Virus record (IMG/VR): IMGVR_UViG_3300010938_000039
Span: 1-62,782 of that record
Strand: one strand, 5' to 3'
From: a virus
Length of the DNA: 62,782 bases
Shown: positions 48,281 through 56,715 of the stretch, piece after piece
How the letters are laid out: each line of letters begins with the position of its first letter
Numbering within the stretch: the first letter of the stretch is position 1
Notes under the pieces: generated by a model
What the model saw: only the letters and a program-made list of their open reading frames with translations
Databases searched by the model: none
What the model was told of the DNA's origin: nothing
Position numbers and translations under genes: made by a program

Positions 48281-48783
48281 TAAACAACAAGGTAAGCGTA
48301 CTTCGCAAAAGGACATCGAAGAAGTCACATTCGGTAGAGGTGAAGGTCAACAAGCCAGACTTCACCGAAGCCGTGTACATCCTCAACGATTACCTGATGT
48401 CCGATGCGCAACTGAAGGACCTGATGGGTGGTCCATTCGTGATCCAACCTATGGTAGTCGACGCCCCATCCGGTGGGCCGAGCATCCCGTATATCAGGTA
48501 CGTGTCCCTCCCCGCGATAGGCCCGGTATGGAGGGTGAGAGCCGATATCGTCAGATACTACATAGGTAGTAAGAGCTATAAAGAATCTGGGAAGATCCAG
48601 GAAAGATTGAAGGAGTTGCTCATCGCAGATGACTCCCTCCCACCTTTCCCTCTGAAAAATGACAAATTCAAGATACAGTCGATAGACTTCCTGGGCGGCA
48701 CAGCCCCTACCGGCCCTGACCAGGAAGAAGGCGTGATGGAGCGTGGCGTGAACGTTGCGATAATATACACCGTGCTATCATGA
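48271..48783 (+). CDS. Tail terminator protein
   Basis: A 170-residue protein. YILNDYLMSDAQLKDLMGGP start, IPYIRYVSLPAIGPVWRVRADIVRYYI centre, and a final VNVAIIYTVLS strand match tail terminators that cap the tail tube. Confidence 0.68.
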   Translation: MAIVNNKVSVLRKRTSKKSHSVEVKVNKPDFTEAVYILNDYLMSDAQLKDLMGGPFVIQPMVVDAPSGGPSIPYIRYVSLPAIGPVWRVRADIVRYYIGSKSYKESGKIQERLKELLIADDSLPPFPLKNDKFKIQSIDFLGGTAPTGPDQEEGVMERGVNVAIIYTVLS

Positions 48784-48839
48784 TATTGACTTTTAGATAC
48801 TCACACGACAAACTATGATTGCCAAGGAGGTGAACCAGG

Positions 48840-49379
48840 ATAGCAGTCACAATCAACAACATCATCGTGGGTGCGGGGAACCTCTTCATTTCCGCCAAGA
48901 ATGTTGCGCTTGAGAGCCTGAGTGCCGCTGCCCGTGAGCCGTATCATGTCGGGGCAACGGTTGATGGCGTGGAGATTGCATATGAGCCGGATTACACGGA
49001 TATCGTCGTAGACCAACTGAAGGACGCCGCCATCATCTTCCAGAACGGTTTCCGGGTGACGGTTAGGACCCAGCTCGCCGAAGCGACCCTCGCGAACCTG
49101 AAGATGGCATGGGGCATGCCGGACTCGGCACTTGCGTCCAACAAGCTCAGTATCGGCGTTCCGCCGGACGAGCCCACAGAGAGGAAGCTCCTTGTCATAG
49201 GACGCAACCCGCAGGACTTCGAGCGGAGGTATTTCGCACGTCGAGCGGTAGCTGTAGACACATCATCGCACATGCTCAGGCGGGCCGAAGCGACGCTGTT
49301 CCCCGTCGCCTTCCGCCTCCTCGGCGATCCCGCATACACCGGCTCCGAGTACGGGTACATAGAAGACGCAACCTCATAA
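48840..49379 (+). CDS. Major tail (tube) protein, probable ATA start
   Basis: 179 residues when started at ATA 48840. The only standard start in frame, GTG 48867, lacks a ribosome site, while AAGGAGGTG lies 8 nt before the ATA. A stop (TGA) sits three codons before the ATA, and the residues it adds (AVTINNIIVGAG) look like a normal tube-protein start. The body has TVRTQLAEATLANLKMAWG and ends VAFRLLGDPAYTGSEYGYIED. A strong terminator follows. Confidence 0.75.
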   Translation: MAVTINNIIVGAGNLFISAKNVALESLSAAAREPYHVGATVDGVEIAYEPDYTDIVVDQLKDAAIIFQNGFRVTVRTQLAEATLANLKMAWGMPDSALASNKLSIGVPPDEPTERKLLVIGRNPQDFERRYFARRAVAVDTSSHMLRRAEATLFPVAFRLLGDPAYTGSEYGYIEDATS

Positions 49380-49422
49380 CGGCACTCGGCTACCACTCCC
49401 TCCTTTCCCTCCCGAGTGCGAA

Positions 49423-49450
49423 GAAGGGGCGACCGCCCGGTCGCCCCTTC
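49423..49450 (+). terminator. Terminator after the major tail gene
   Basis: A 12-bp perfect stem, GAAGGGGCGACC (49423-49434) with GGTCGCCCCTTC (49439-49450), loop 4 nt, then TCTCTT. Confidence 0.85.
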
Positions 49451-49531
49451 TCTCTTATGGCCATATTTCTTTGGACGTTATCGGTGTGGATATCGGACAT
49501 TTACCGGATGTAGGTCAGCACTGACGCAACC

Positions 49532-49561
49532 TGGACTTTTCATCGCTGTTACTGCTAATAT
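49532..49561 (+). promoter_or_regulatory. Promoter of the chaperone/tape-measure unit
   Basis: TGGACT (49532-49537), 18-bp spacer, extended -10 TGC-TAATAT (hexamer 49556-49561). About 60 bp before the chaperone ATG. Confidence 0.55.
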
Positions 49562-49621
49562 TATCTCGACAAATACAGCTGAGAGGGCCTCGGACAGGCC
49601 CGGTGAAGGAGGTTGTGTGTG

Positions 49622-49945
49622 ATGAGCAACAAAGATCATGTAGCAAGGATCGAGTCGGCTATCGAATTCGCCGACGGGAAGGTTCGAACGGTAAAACCCC
49701 TCACGATCAAGTCTCTACGTAAGTTCGTCAAGGTTATCGAGGGCCTTAACGTCGGTCCCGACACGCCGATGACCGATGAGACGATTGACAAGATGGTCGA
49801 AGCAGCTACGATAGTGCTGGAGCAGATCGACCCAGAACTCGCTCGCGACAAAGAGGCGGTAGAGTCTGCCCTGGATATGGATGTTTTCCAGAAACTCATG
49901 ACCGTGGCGATGGGCAATCGCCTGATGGACCCAAATCAAGGGTAG
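49622..49945 (+). CDS. Tail assembly chaperone, short form (G-like)
   Basis: A 107-residue protein from ATG behind GAAGGAGG. Helical, with IKSLRKFVKVIEGLN. It lies directly before the tape-measure gene and ends just after a slippery heptamer, as expected of the short tail chaperone. Confidence 0.82.
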   Translation: MSNKDHVARIESAIEFADGKVRTVKPLTIKSLRKFVKVIEGLNVGPDTPMTDETIDKMVEAATIVLEQIDPELARDKEAVESALDMDVFQKLMTVAMGNRLMDPNQG

Positions 49946-50259
49946 AGGGGGGAGGAACGAAGTTCGAGGACATCCCGCTAGCGAAGTTCGAATCGGAGGT
50001 CTTCTGCGAGGTCGGGGCGTGGAAGAACTATGAAGAACTCGAGGAATCTATGACCATGGATGAGCTTTTCCTGGCTTATGAAGCAGCTGCTGAACGTCAG
50101 AAGCGGCTCATGAAAGTCGTGGCTGCTGCACTTGGAGCGCCCTACGACGAGGGTACCTCTTCTTCAGAGTCTTCCGGATATCCCCCAGGGACGTTCGTTG
50201 ATGACAAAGGCAACGTGGTACAACTATTCGGTTACAGGAAGGTGGACAAAATTGAATAG
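49622..50259 (+). CDS. Tail assembly chaperone, -1 frameshift product (GT-like)
   Basis: Joined as 49622-49936 plus 49936-50259. C-CCA-AAT at 49930-49936 is a textbook X-XXY-YYZ site in frame with the short form. After a -1 slip the frame continues without stops for 107 codons (SRVEGGGTKFEDIPLAKFES...), with EELEESMTMDELFLAYEAAAERQKRL. ATG 50050 lies inside this frame and lacks a ribosome site. The long form binds the tape measure during tail assembly. Confidence 0.8.
49930..49936 (+). promoter_or_regulatory. -1 ribosomal frameshift site CCCAAAT
   Basis: Reads C CCA AAT in the zero frame and CCC AAA T after slipping. It is 7 nt before the TAG of the short form. Confidence 0.8.
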
Positions 50260-53200
50260 GCCGGTCATCGGCCACACGAAGTCTGGCAAACCGGTATACC
50301 CGATAGCCGGAGGAGCGGTATCGGATAACCAGATTACGGTCGAGGTCCAGTTCTCTGCGGATCTCGGCAACCTCGAGCACGCACTCAGAACAGCTAACGC
50401 TCAACTGAACCAGTTGTCCATGACCAATGCGAGGGTCATGCAGACGAGCGGCAAACTCCTGCCTACCCTTTCCGACCAGATCCTCGTCCTCAAGGCATTA
50501 GCTTCTGAGGGGGACAAAACAGCGAAGACGCTTATAGATGTTGCCCACTCTCAGGGGGCCTTCTATACCGCCTTCTCTGGAAACGTTAAACAGAACCTGG
50601 CAGCTCTATTCAGGAGCAGGACTTCCTACAAGGAGTTCACTAAGCAACTCCAAGCGGACTTCGCGAGAACTGCAGTCATCGGCAACCAGGCCGGACAAGC
50701 GCTCACTACGGTTGCCGAAGATGTAGCCCTCCGGTACAGACTGATGGGCCAGGTCATGGTCGAGAACATCGACCGTGCCGCCACGAAGATGATTACGCTG
50801 GGTAAACAGGCCCAGTGGGTTGGTCGGCAGCTCATCGTCGGTGTGACCGCTCCCGTCACCGCTGCCTTCTACATGCTGAGCAGAGAAGCCCTGCAACTGT
50901 CCAGGGCAGAAACTGAACTCGTCAAGTTCATGATGGGGACCGGCGAAAGCGCCTCCGAGGTGGCTGCGCGCATCAAAAAGGAGCTGATACCGCAACTTCA
51001 GCAAGTCTCTATAGAACTTGGCGTTGCACAAGAAGAGACAGTTAACCTGGCAGCTTCGTGGGTTGCAGCCGGTTTCGATAACGAAGCCTTGCTCGTGCAT
51101 ATAACGAAACTCACCGAGCAACTCGCAGCTCTGACCCAAGGCGACCTCGAACTGGCTGATGCTCAGGAGCTTGTTAGGTCAATCATGGCCACCTTCTTCG
51201 ACCAGACCGAAGAAGGGGTGAGGCAAACCGAGGAGGCACTGCACCAGCTCCAGCTCATCCAGTCTATCACTTCACTACAGATGGCCGACATGGCCAAAGC
51301 ATTGCCGCTTGTATCGTCGGTGGCGAAGACCCTTGGTCTGAGTGTATCCGAGATTGCAGCGATGCTGGCCGGTATGCGCCAGCTCGGTGTGCAGGCTCCG
51401 GTAGCGGCGAACGCATTGAAGTTCGGACTAGCGAGACTGGTTGAACCTACCGAAGAAGCGAAAGCATCGTGGGAGGCCCTCACAGGTACCGATCTCGGCA
51501 AGATCCTGTTCGAGGGTGGCGAACCGCGAGGGCTAGCCGCCCTTCGCGATATCTTCAACATCCTTTCGAAGTTGAACTCGGAGCAAAGGACCCAAACCGC
51601 TGCACTGCTATTCGGTGCCCGACAGTATGACCGATTCCTGAAACTCATACAGGCGATGAAGGACCCAACATCTGACTTCGCCAAGGCCATGCTCGCCGTG
51701 CAAAACCAGACGAAGGCGGACAACTTCTGGCAGGAACAGCTGAATGCCGTCCTCGATTCCGCAGTGAAGAAGTGGGAGCGGTTCAAGGTTCAGATCCAGG
51801 TATTCGCGGCTAGGCTTGGCGAGATAGTTCTTCCTCAGATGGAGAAGGTTATCAAAGGGTTCCTCAGGATGCTCGAAGTCATCGACAAGCTGCCCGACTC
51901 GGTGAAGAGGCTTGCCGTGACCATGGCTTCGCTCGCCGCCGCGATGGGTCCACTCATCTACTCCATGGCGTTCATCCAGAAGATTATCCCTGGCAACATC
52001 ATCAAAATCCCTGCGTTCCTCGGCAGGCAGATATTCGGTATTCGTGGTGTCGAAGCTCCTGAAGCTACAGTTCCCGGAATAGCTGGTTTGGTCCTTGAGG
52101 GCGTACCATTGCTTGGACAGCAAATCACTGCAGCAGAACTAACGATAGCCAAAGAGATGCAAGTTAGAGAGATAGCTAAAAGACTTGCATCTGCAGTGCC
52201 GGGAGCGAATATCTCGCGGAAGATCTTCGACCTTCCAGCCAGCACGTTAGTTGCTGCTGCTGGAGGCAAAACACTCACTAGAGAAGAACTTAAGCCACTC
52301 GCATATACCCTCTTCAGGGAGACCGAGTCTGGCAAGAAGGTGATGCTCTCATACGACAAGATAAAAGAGGCGCTTGGCATCACCATAGCTGATGCTACAT
52401 CGTCAGGGATAGCCGCAGGGGCAATCGCTGCAGCAGAAGAACTAACAGCAGAACTAACGACAGACAAAGAGATGCAAGTTAGGAAGATAGCCAAAAGACT
52501 TGCGTCTGCAGTGCCTGGAGCGAGTATCTCGCGTAAGATCTTCGACCTTCCAGCCAGCACGTTAGTTGCTGCTGCTGGAGGCAAAACACTCACTAGAGAA
52601 GAACTTAAGCCACTCGCATATACCCTCTTCAGGGAGACCGAGTCTGGCAAGAAGGTGATGCTCTCATACGACAAGATAAAAGAGGCGCTTGGCATCACCA
52701 TAGCTGATGCTACATCGTCAGGGATAGCCGCAGGGGCAACAACAGCCACGAAGAAAGGCTTTTTCAACAGCATACGATCTGTATTTAGTACCGCCACTGC
52801 TGCGGGGATGGAAGATGCGACGAAGAACCGCACTTTCATAGGCAGATTCTTCGCCAACATGCAGAGCGGATTCAGGGGTCTATTCGGAAGTTTCGAGACG
52901 ACCGTTGTCGCTGGTACCGGCGCTCAAGGCGCAGGAAGATTCGCTAAGATATTGCTTCAATTCACTTCTGCTTTACCGAAGATAATCCTACTTGTCACTG
53001 TAGCAATCGGCGTGATGGCGCACTGGCGCCAGATATGGGAAGGACTTGCCCCTTCGATCACCAAGGTGATCAAGATCCTCTCCGGAACTTTCACGAGGAT
53101 TGCCGAGACAATCACGAGAGCCATCAAGGGGACCGGTGACGAAGCGAAATCGACTAAAGAGATCTGGGTCGAGTTCGGTCAGGTTCTTGGGACGATGTTG

Positions 53201-56200
53201 GAGGGGATCGCGAAAGGGATCGACAATCTCTTCAAGGCCCTTGGGCCACTCATCGGGTGGTTCGTCCGTATAGCCAAGGTCGCATTCGAAGCCATAGCTC
53301 CTCTATTCAACTTGCTCTCCGGCGATTTCAACGGGTTCATCACCGGCATCACCAGGGCCGGGAAGGGTATCGATGCCATCACCCGATCCATCGGCTACAT
53401 GGTGGCCATCCTCACGGTCGCATACACCGCCTGGAGGGTTTACAACAGTCAACTTATTCAAGCAACACTTGGCACGTTAGGGTTAACTGAGGCAACGGTA
53501 AGTCTCGGTACTGCCTTGAAGGGTATCAGTTTTTCGGGATGGTTGGCGATACTCAGCTTGGTAGCGGCTGGGATTCAGTTAATCATCAACCTGTTCCACA
53601 AGAACGACCAGACCGCACAAGAGCTTGCAAAAGGCCTATCTGAACTCACTGATGAGTTCGCTGATTTCATCAACAAAGCCAAGCAGCTCACCTCGGAAGA
53701 TGATCTGTCGCAGTTCGCAGAACTAGCAGCTCAACAGTTCGACATCCTCAAGAAGAAGATTGGTGATCTTGCAGTCGAGTTCGGAAAACTCAGGCCAGTC
53801 CCGCCACTTATGGATCGGGTCGTCGCAGCGACAAACGTCTTAATCCCGCTTATGGCCGATCTTAATGAACTCACGGCTGATCAGCTCAAGATCACACAGG
53901 ATGTTTTCGCACAGAAACTAAAAGAGGTCGGCCTTGAGAGGCGGATGACAGCTGAGATTATCAACGGGCTCAAACTCCGCAGGGCAGAACTTATCGCTCA
54001 GAGAGAGGAGGCTATCAAAAATGCACAGGAATCAGTCTATGATGACGAAAGTAGATCCGACCTCTTAGACCGACTAAGTGAGCAACTAAAATTCATAGAT
54101 AGCCAAGTCTCTCAAGTAGATAATCTCCTCGAAGAACAGAACATCAAACTGCAACGCCTGAACATCCTGTTGCCGGTCTTCACGAGACTGAACAAGACAG
54201 CATTCGAGAGCGCTTGGGCTGATAAGTTCAACGAGGCCATATCTTCGACATATTCACTGCTTAATAGGGCGAAGTTCGCCATCGAAGGTATGGGAGGAGC
54301 CGCCGATAAGACGAAGAAGAGCATGGGGGGGCTCAAGGATGCCCTCGAGAACCAGCTCGGCGATGTGATCGACCGGTTCGTCTCTGCCGTCCTAGAGTCT
54401 TTCGATAGGCAGACCCAGGCCATGGTCGATGCCATGCAAGCCAGGATAGACAAGGTTTCGGAGTTCTACGACAAACAGATCGAGAAGATAAACGAACTGA
54501 ACGACAAAGAGGACTGGCTCCAACAGCAGAGGGAGTACCGCCAGCGCCGGGAAGAGCTGCTTCGTCAGATGGAACTCAACTCCGCCATCGCTGCACTGGA
54601 ACGCCGCAAGGCCATCGCGATGGGCCAGTTCGACGAAGCGAAACTCATCTCCCTGCGCGCACAAGCTGACCGTGAGGCTTCTGAGCGACAGATCAAAGAT
54701 CTCGATGAACAACACAAGCGCGATGTCATCCGTAGGCAGCGCGAGTTGCGCATCAAGGAACTCCAGGCCGAGAAGGAACGCAGGGTTGCCCTCCTCGAAG
54801 CGCAGCAGGAACGGCTACAGAAGATGCGGGATGCCCAGCGAACGGTCCTGCAGAACATGCTCGATGACCTCACCGAGTTCGGTGCTCGCAACAAGAAGGA
54901 GTGGATGAATCTCAGGGACGAGATCCTCAAACTCGTCGACAAATACGGCATCAGCCTGAATGAGATAAACAAGACCCATATGGAGGTATTCGGGCGCAAC
55001 CTGGCTCAAGAGTTGCGCGATGCGTTCCATGATGCGCAGATAGAAGCATCTAGAAATGCAGAACAGACAGGCAAGACGATCGGCAACTCGTTGGCCGAGG
55101 GTGTGTCGCAGAGCGAGGCGTTGAAGAAAGTCGACGAGATGTTCCAGAAGATCAAAGAGTACGAGCAGCGCATCAGGATGCTCAAGGCTAAGGGGATACT
55201 CGATGAGGCTACCGCAACCCAGTTGTGGAACAAAACACTGGCCGGCATCAGGAAAGACATATACGAATTGACCCATCAGACATTCCACACAGGTGGCTTC
55301 GTTGGTGGCCGTGGAGAGGTTCCGGCCATACTCGAAAGCGGAGAATATGTCCTCCGTAAAGAAGCTGTTCAAGCCATCGGCAAGGCGCGACTCGACCAGA
55401 TAAACGACAACGAGCCGAGACGATACCACTTCGGTGGTTTGGTACAATCTTCATCTGCATATCTCACTTCTGGTATCGGTCAGATGATGCGCCTGTTCGG
55501 GTTCTCCGCCGGGCAGAAGATCGGGACTGGACTTGGCGTGTACCTCATCAAAGCTCTGGTCGAGAATATCGCCACGAGAGCTGGTGAGGCAGTGAAAAGT
55601 GTTGCGGTGCAAACGTTCAAGGGGAGAGGGCCGTTCAGGACGTTCCCGATAGCCGGAACCAGGAATTACAGTTACTCCGATACATTCGGAGCACCAAGAC
55701 CTGGCGGTAGAACGCACCAAGGTATCGACATCATCGCACCGATGGGTGTGCCGGTAGTCGCTACCTTTCCGGGGCTCGTGGAGAGGGTCCCGAACGAACT
55801 CGGTGGGCTTGCGGTTCATGTAAGGGGCTCGAAGGGTTACACGTACAATGCCCACTTCAGTAGGTATGGCAAGTCCGGTAGAGTAGGAACAGGCGATATC
55901 ATCGGGTACGTAGGGCAGACCGGTAATGCCAAGTATTCGGTGCCTCACCTCCACTTCGAGTGGCACCCCAACAACGGCCCAGCAGTCGACCCGTACCAGT
56001 ACCTGAGAGCCGTTGACCCGAAGCTTAACCCGAAGATGCACACCGGTGGTATCGTGAGGTTCAACACCCCAGCCATGCTTCACTCAGGAGAGACGGTCAT
56101 CCCGGCAAGCGTGACGAAGGCTCTGTCTCGCGCAGGCAGCCAGCCTCCTGTCGTGAACGTGAACGTGACGATCGAGGGCGACATCTATGGCGATGAGAAC

Positions 56201-56293
56201 TCTTACCGCAGGCTCTATGAAACGCTCGAGCGGGTCGGTAACAAGGTGGCACGACAAAGGGGGGTGGATAACGTCTACCTGACGATCGGTTAA
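50252..56293 (+). CDS. Tape measure protein with M23 peptidase domain
   Basis: A 2013-residue protein from TTG 50252, behind AGGAAGGTGG and overlapping the chaperone stop. At about 0.15 nm per residue it predicts a tail near 300 nm. Parts in order: helical N-terminus, a hydrophobic patch, a duplicated 105-residue block, a membrane-like segment near 905-930, a coiled-coil stretch rich in Arg/Glu/Gln near 1390-1530, and an M23 (LytM) peptidase near 1815-1910 with THQGID and HLHFE zinc motifs. The peptidase should open peptidoglycan during DNA entry. Confidence 0.93.
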   Translation: MNRPVIGHTKSGKPVYPIAGGAVSDNQITVEVQFSADLGNLEHALRTANAQLNQLSMTNARVMQTSGKLLPTLSDQILVLKALASEGDKTAKTLIDVAHSQGAFYTAFSGNVKQNLAALFRSRTSYKEFTKQLQADFARTAVIGNQAGQALTTVAEDVALRYRLMGQVMVENIDRAATKMITLGKQAQWVGRQLIVGVTAPVTAAFYMLSREALQLSRAETELVKFMMGTGESASEVAARIKKELIPQLQQVSIELGVAQEETVNLAASWVAAGFDNEALLVHITKLTEQLAALTQGDLELADAQELVRSIMATFFDQTEEGVRQTEEALHQLQLIQSITSLQMADMAKALPLVSSVAKTLGLSVSEIAAMLAGMRQLGVQAPVAANALKFGLARLVEPTEEAKASWEALTGTDLGKILFEGGEPRGLAALRDIFNILSKLNSEQRTQTAALLFGARQYDRFLKLIQAMKDPTSDFAKAMLAVQNQTKADNFWQEQLNAVLDSAVKKWERFKVQIQVFAARLGEIVLPQMEKVIKGFLRMLEVIDKLPDSVKRLAVTMASLAAAMGPLIYSMAFIQKIIPGNIIKIPAFLGRQIFGIRGVEAPEATVPGIAGLVLEGVPLLGQQITAAELTIAKEMQVREIAKRLASAVPGANISRKIFDLPASTLVAAAGGKTLTREELKPLAYTLFRETESGKKVMLSYDKIKEALGITIADATSSGIAAGAIAAAEELTAELTTDKEMQVRKIAKRLASAVPGASISRKIFDLPASTLVAAAGGKTLTREELKPLAYTLFRETESGKKVMLSYDKIKEALGITIADATSSGIAAGATTATKKGFFNSIRSVFSTATAAGMEDATKNRTFIGRFFANMQSGFRGLFGSFETTVVAGTGAQGAGRFAKILLQFTSALPKIILLVTVAIGVMAHWRQIWEGLAPSITKVIKILSGTFTRIAETITRAIKGTGDEAKSTKEIWVEFGQVLGTMLEGIAKGIDNLFKALGPLIGWFVRIAKVAFEAIAPLFNLLSGDFNGFITGITRAGKGIDAITRSIGYMVAILTVAYTAWRVYNSQLIQATLGTLGLTEATVSLGTALKGISFSGWLAILSLVAAGIQLIINLFHKNDQTAQELAKGLSELTDEFADFINKAKQLTSEDDLSQFAELAAQQFDILKKKIGDLAVEFGKLRPVPPLMDRVVAATNVLIPLMADLNELTADQLKITQDVFAQKLKEVGLERRMTAEIINGLKLRRAELIAQREEAIKNAQESVYDDESRSDLLDRLSEQLKFIDSQVSQVDNLLEEQNIKLQRLNILLPVFTRLNKTAFESAWADKFNEAISSTYSLLNRAKFAIEGMGGAADKTKKSMGGLKDALENQLGDVIDRFVSAVLESFDRQTQAMVDAMQARIDKVSEFYDKQIEKINELNDKEDWLQQQREYRQRREELLRQMELNSAIAALERRKAIAMGQFDEAKLISLRAQADREASERQIKDLDEQHKRDVIRRQRELRIKELQAEKERRVALLEAQQERLQKMRDAQRTVLQNMLDDLTEFGARNKKEWMNLRDEILKLVDKYGISLNEINKTHMEVFGRNLAQELRDAFHDAQIEASRNAEQTGKTIGNSLAEGVSQSEALKKVDEMFQKIKEYEQRIRMLKAKGILDEATATQLWNKTLAGIRKDIYELTHQTFHTGGFVGGRGEVPAILESGEYVLRKEAVQAIGKARLDQINDNEPRRYHFGGLVQSSSAYLTSGIGQMMRLFGFSAGQKIGTGLGVYLIKALVENIATRAGEAVKSVAVQTFKGRGPFRTFPIAGTRNYSYSDTFGAPRPGGRTHQGIDIIAPMGVPVVATFPGLVERVPNELGGLAVHVRGSKGYTYNAHFSRYGKSGRVGTGDIIGYVGQTGNAKYSVPHLHFEWHPNNGPAVDPYQYLRAVDPKLNPKMHTGGIVRFNTPAMLHSGETVIPASVTKALSRAGSQPPVVNVNVTIEGDIYGDENSYRRLYETLERVGNKVARQRGVDNVYLTIG
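52151..52738 (+). repeat. Tandem in-frame duplication inside the tape measure gene
   Basis: 52151-52423 and 52466-52738 (273 bp each, period 315 bp) are nearly identical; I see only a handful of differences in the first 75 bp and none in the last 190 bp. Each copy encodes KEMQVR...IAKRLASAVPGA to TSSGIAAGA. The duplication is recent. Confidence 0.95.
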
Positions 56294-56295
56294 CC

Positions 56296-56712
56296 ATGGC
56301 TATATCACTTCCTAAGGGCTCACTGATAACGATAAACTCCACACAACTGAGCGAGCACAACAGAAGTGCGATGCAGTTGCAGCGGGAGATACTGAAGTCA
56401 GACAATAGAACGGTCACTGGTGTGATGCGTAGGTATTTCATCAACCAGAAACGCCGGATAACGATATCGTGGGAACGCCTACCCGCACTCGACAACCAAA
56501 CCGTGGACGGGAAGACGGGCAGGAATTCGCTGAAAGCCCTTTACGAAGCCAATATCGGCAATACCGTGACGGTATCCTATTACGAGGTTGACTCTAACAA
56601 CAACCAGACGCAGGTGACGTTTACCGGATTCATCGATTCATATGAAGAGACGCTGTTGAAGCGCTACAACTCCCAGCTCTGGGACGTGAGTATAACCTTA
56701 GTGGAGCAGTGA
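56296..56712 (+). CDS. Tail protein following the tape measure (distal-tail-like)
   Basis: A 138-residue strand-rich protein. MRRYFINQKRRITISWERLP, then NTVTVSYYEVDSNNNQTQVTFTGFI and LWDVSITLVEQ, a beta-sandwich like those at the start of the tail tip. No metal or catalytic motif. Confidence 0.68.
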   Translation: MAISLPKGSLITINSTQLSEHNRSAMQLQREILKSDNRTVTGVMRRYFINQKRRITISWERLPALDNQTVDGKTGRNSLKALYEANIGNTVTVSYYEVDSNNNQTQVTFTGFIDSYEETLLKRYNSQLWDVSITLVEQ

Positions 56713-56715
56713 TGT

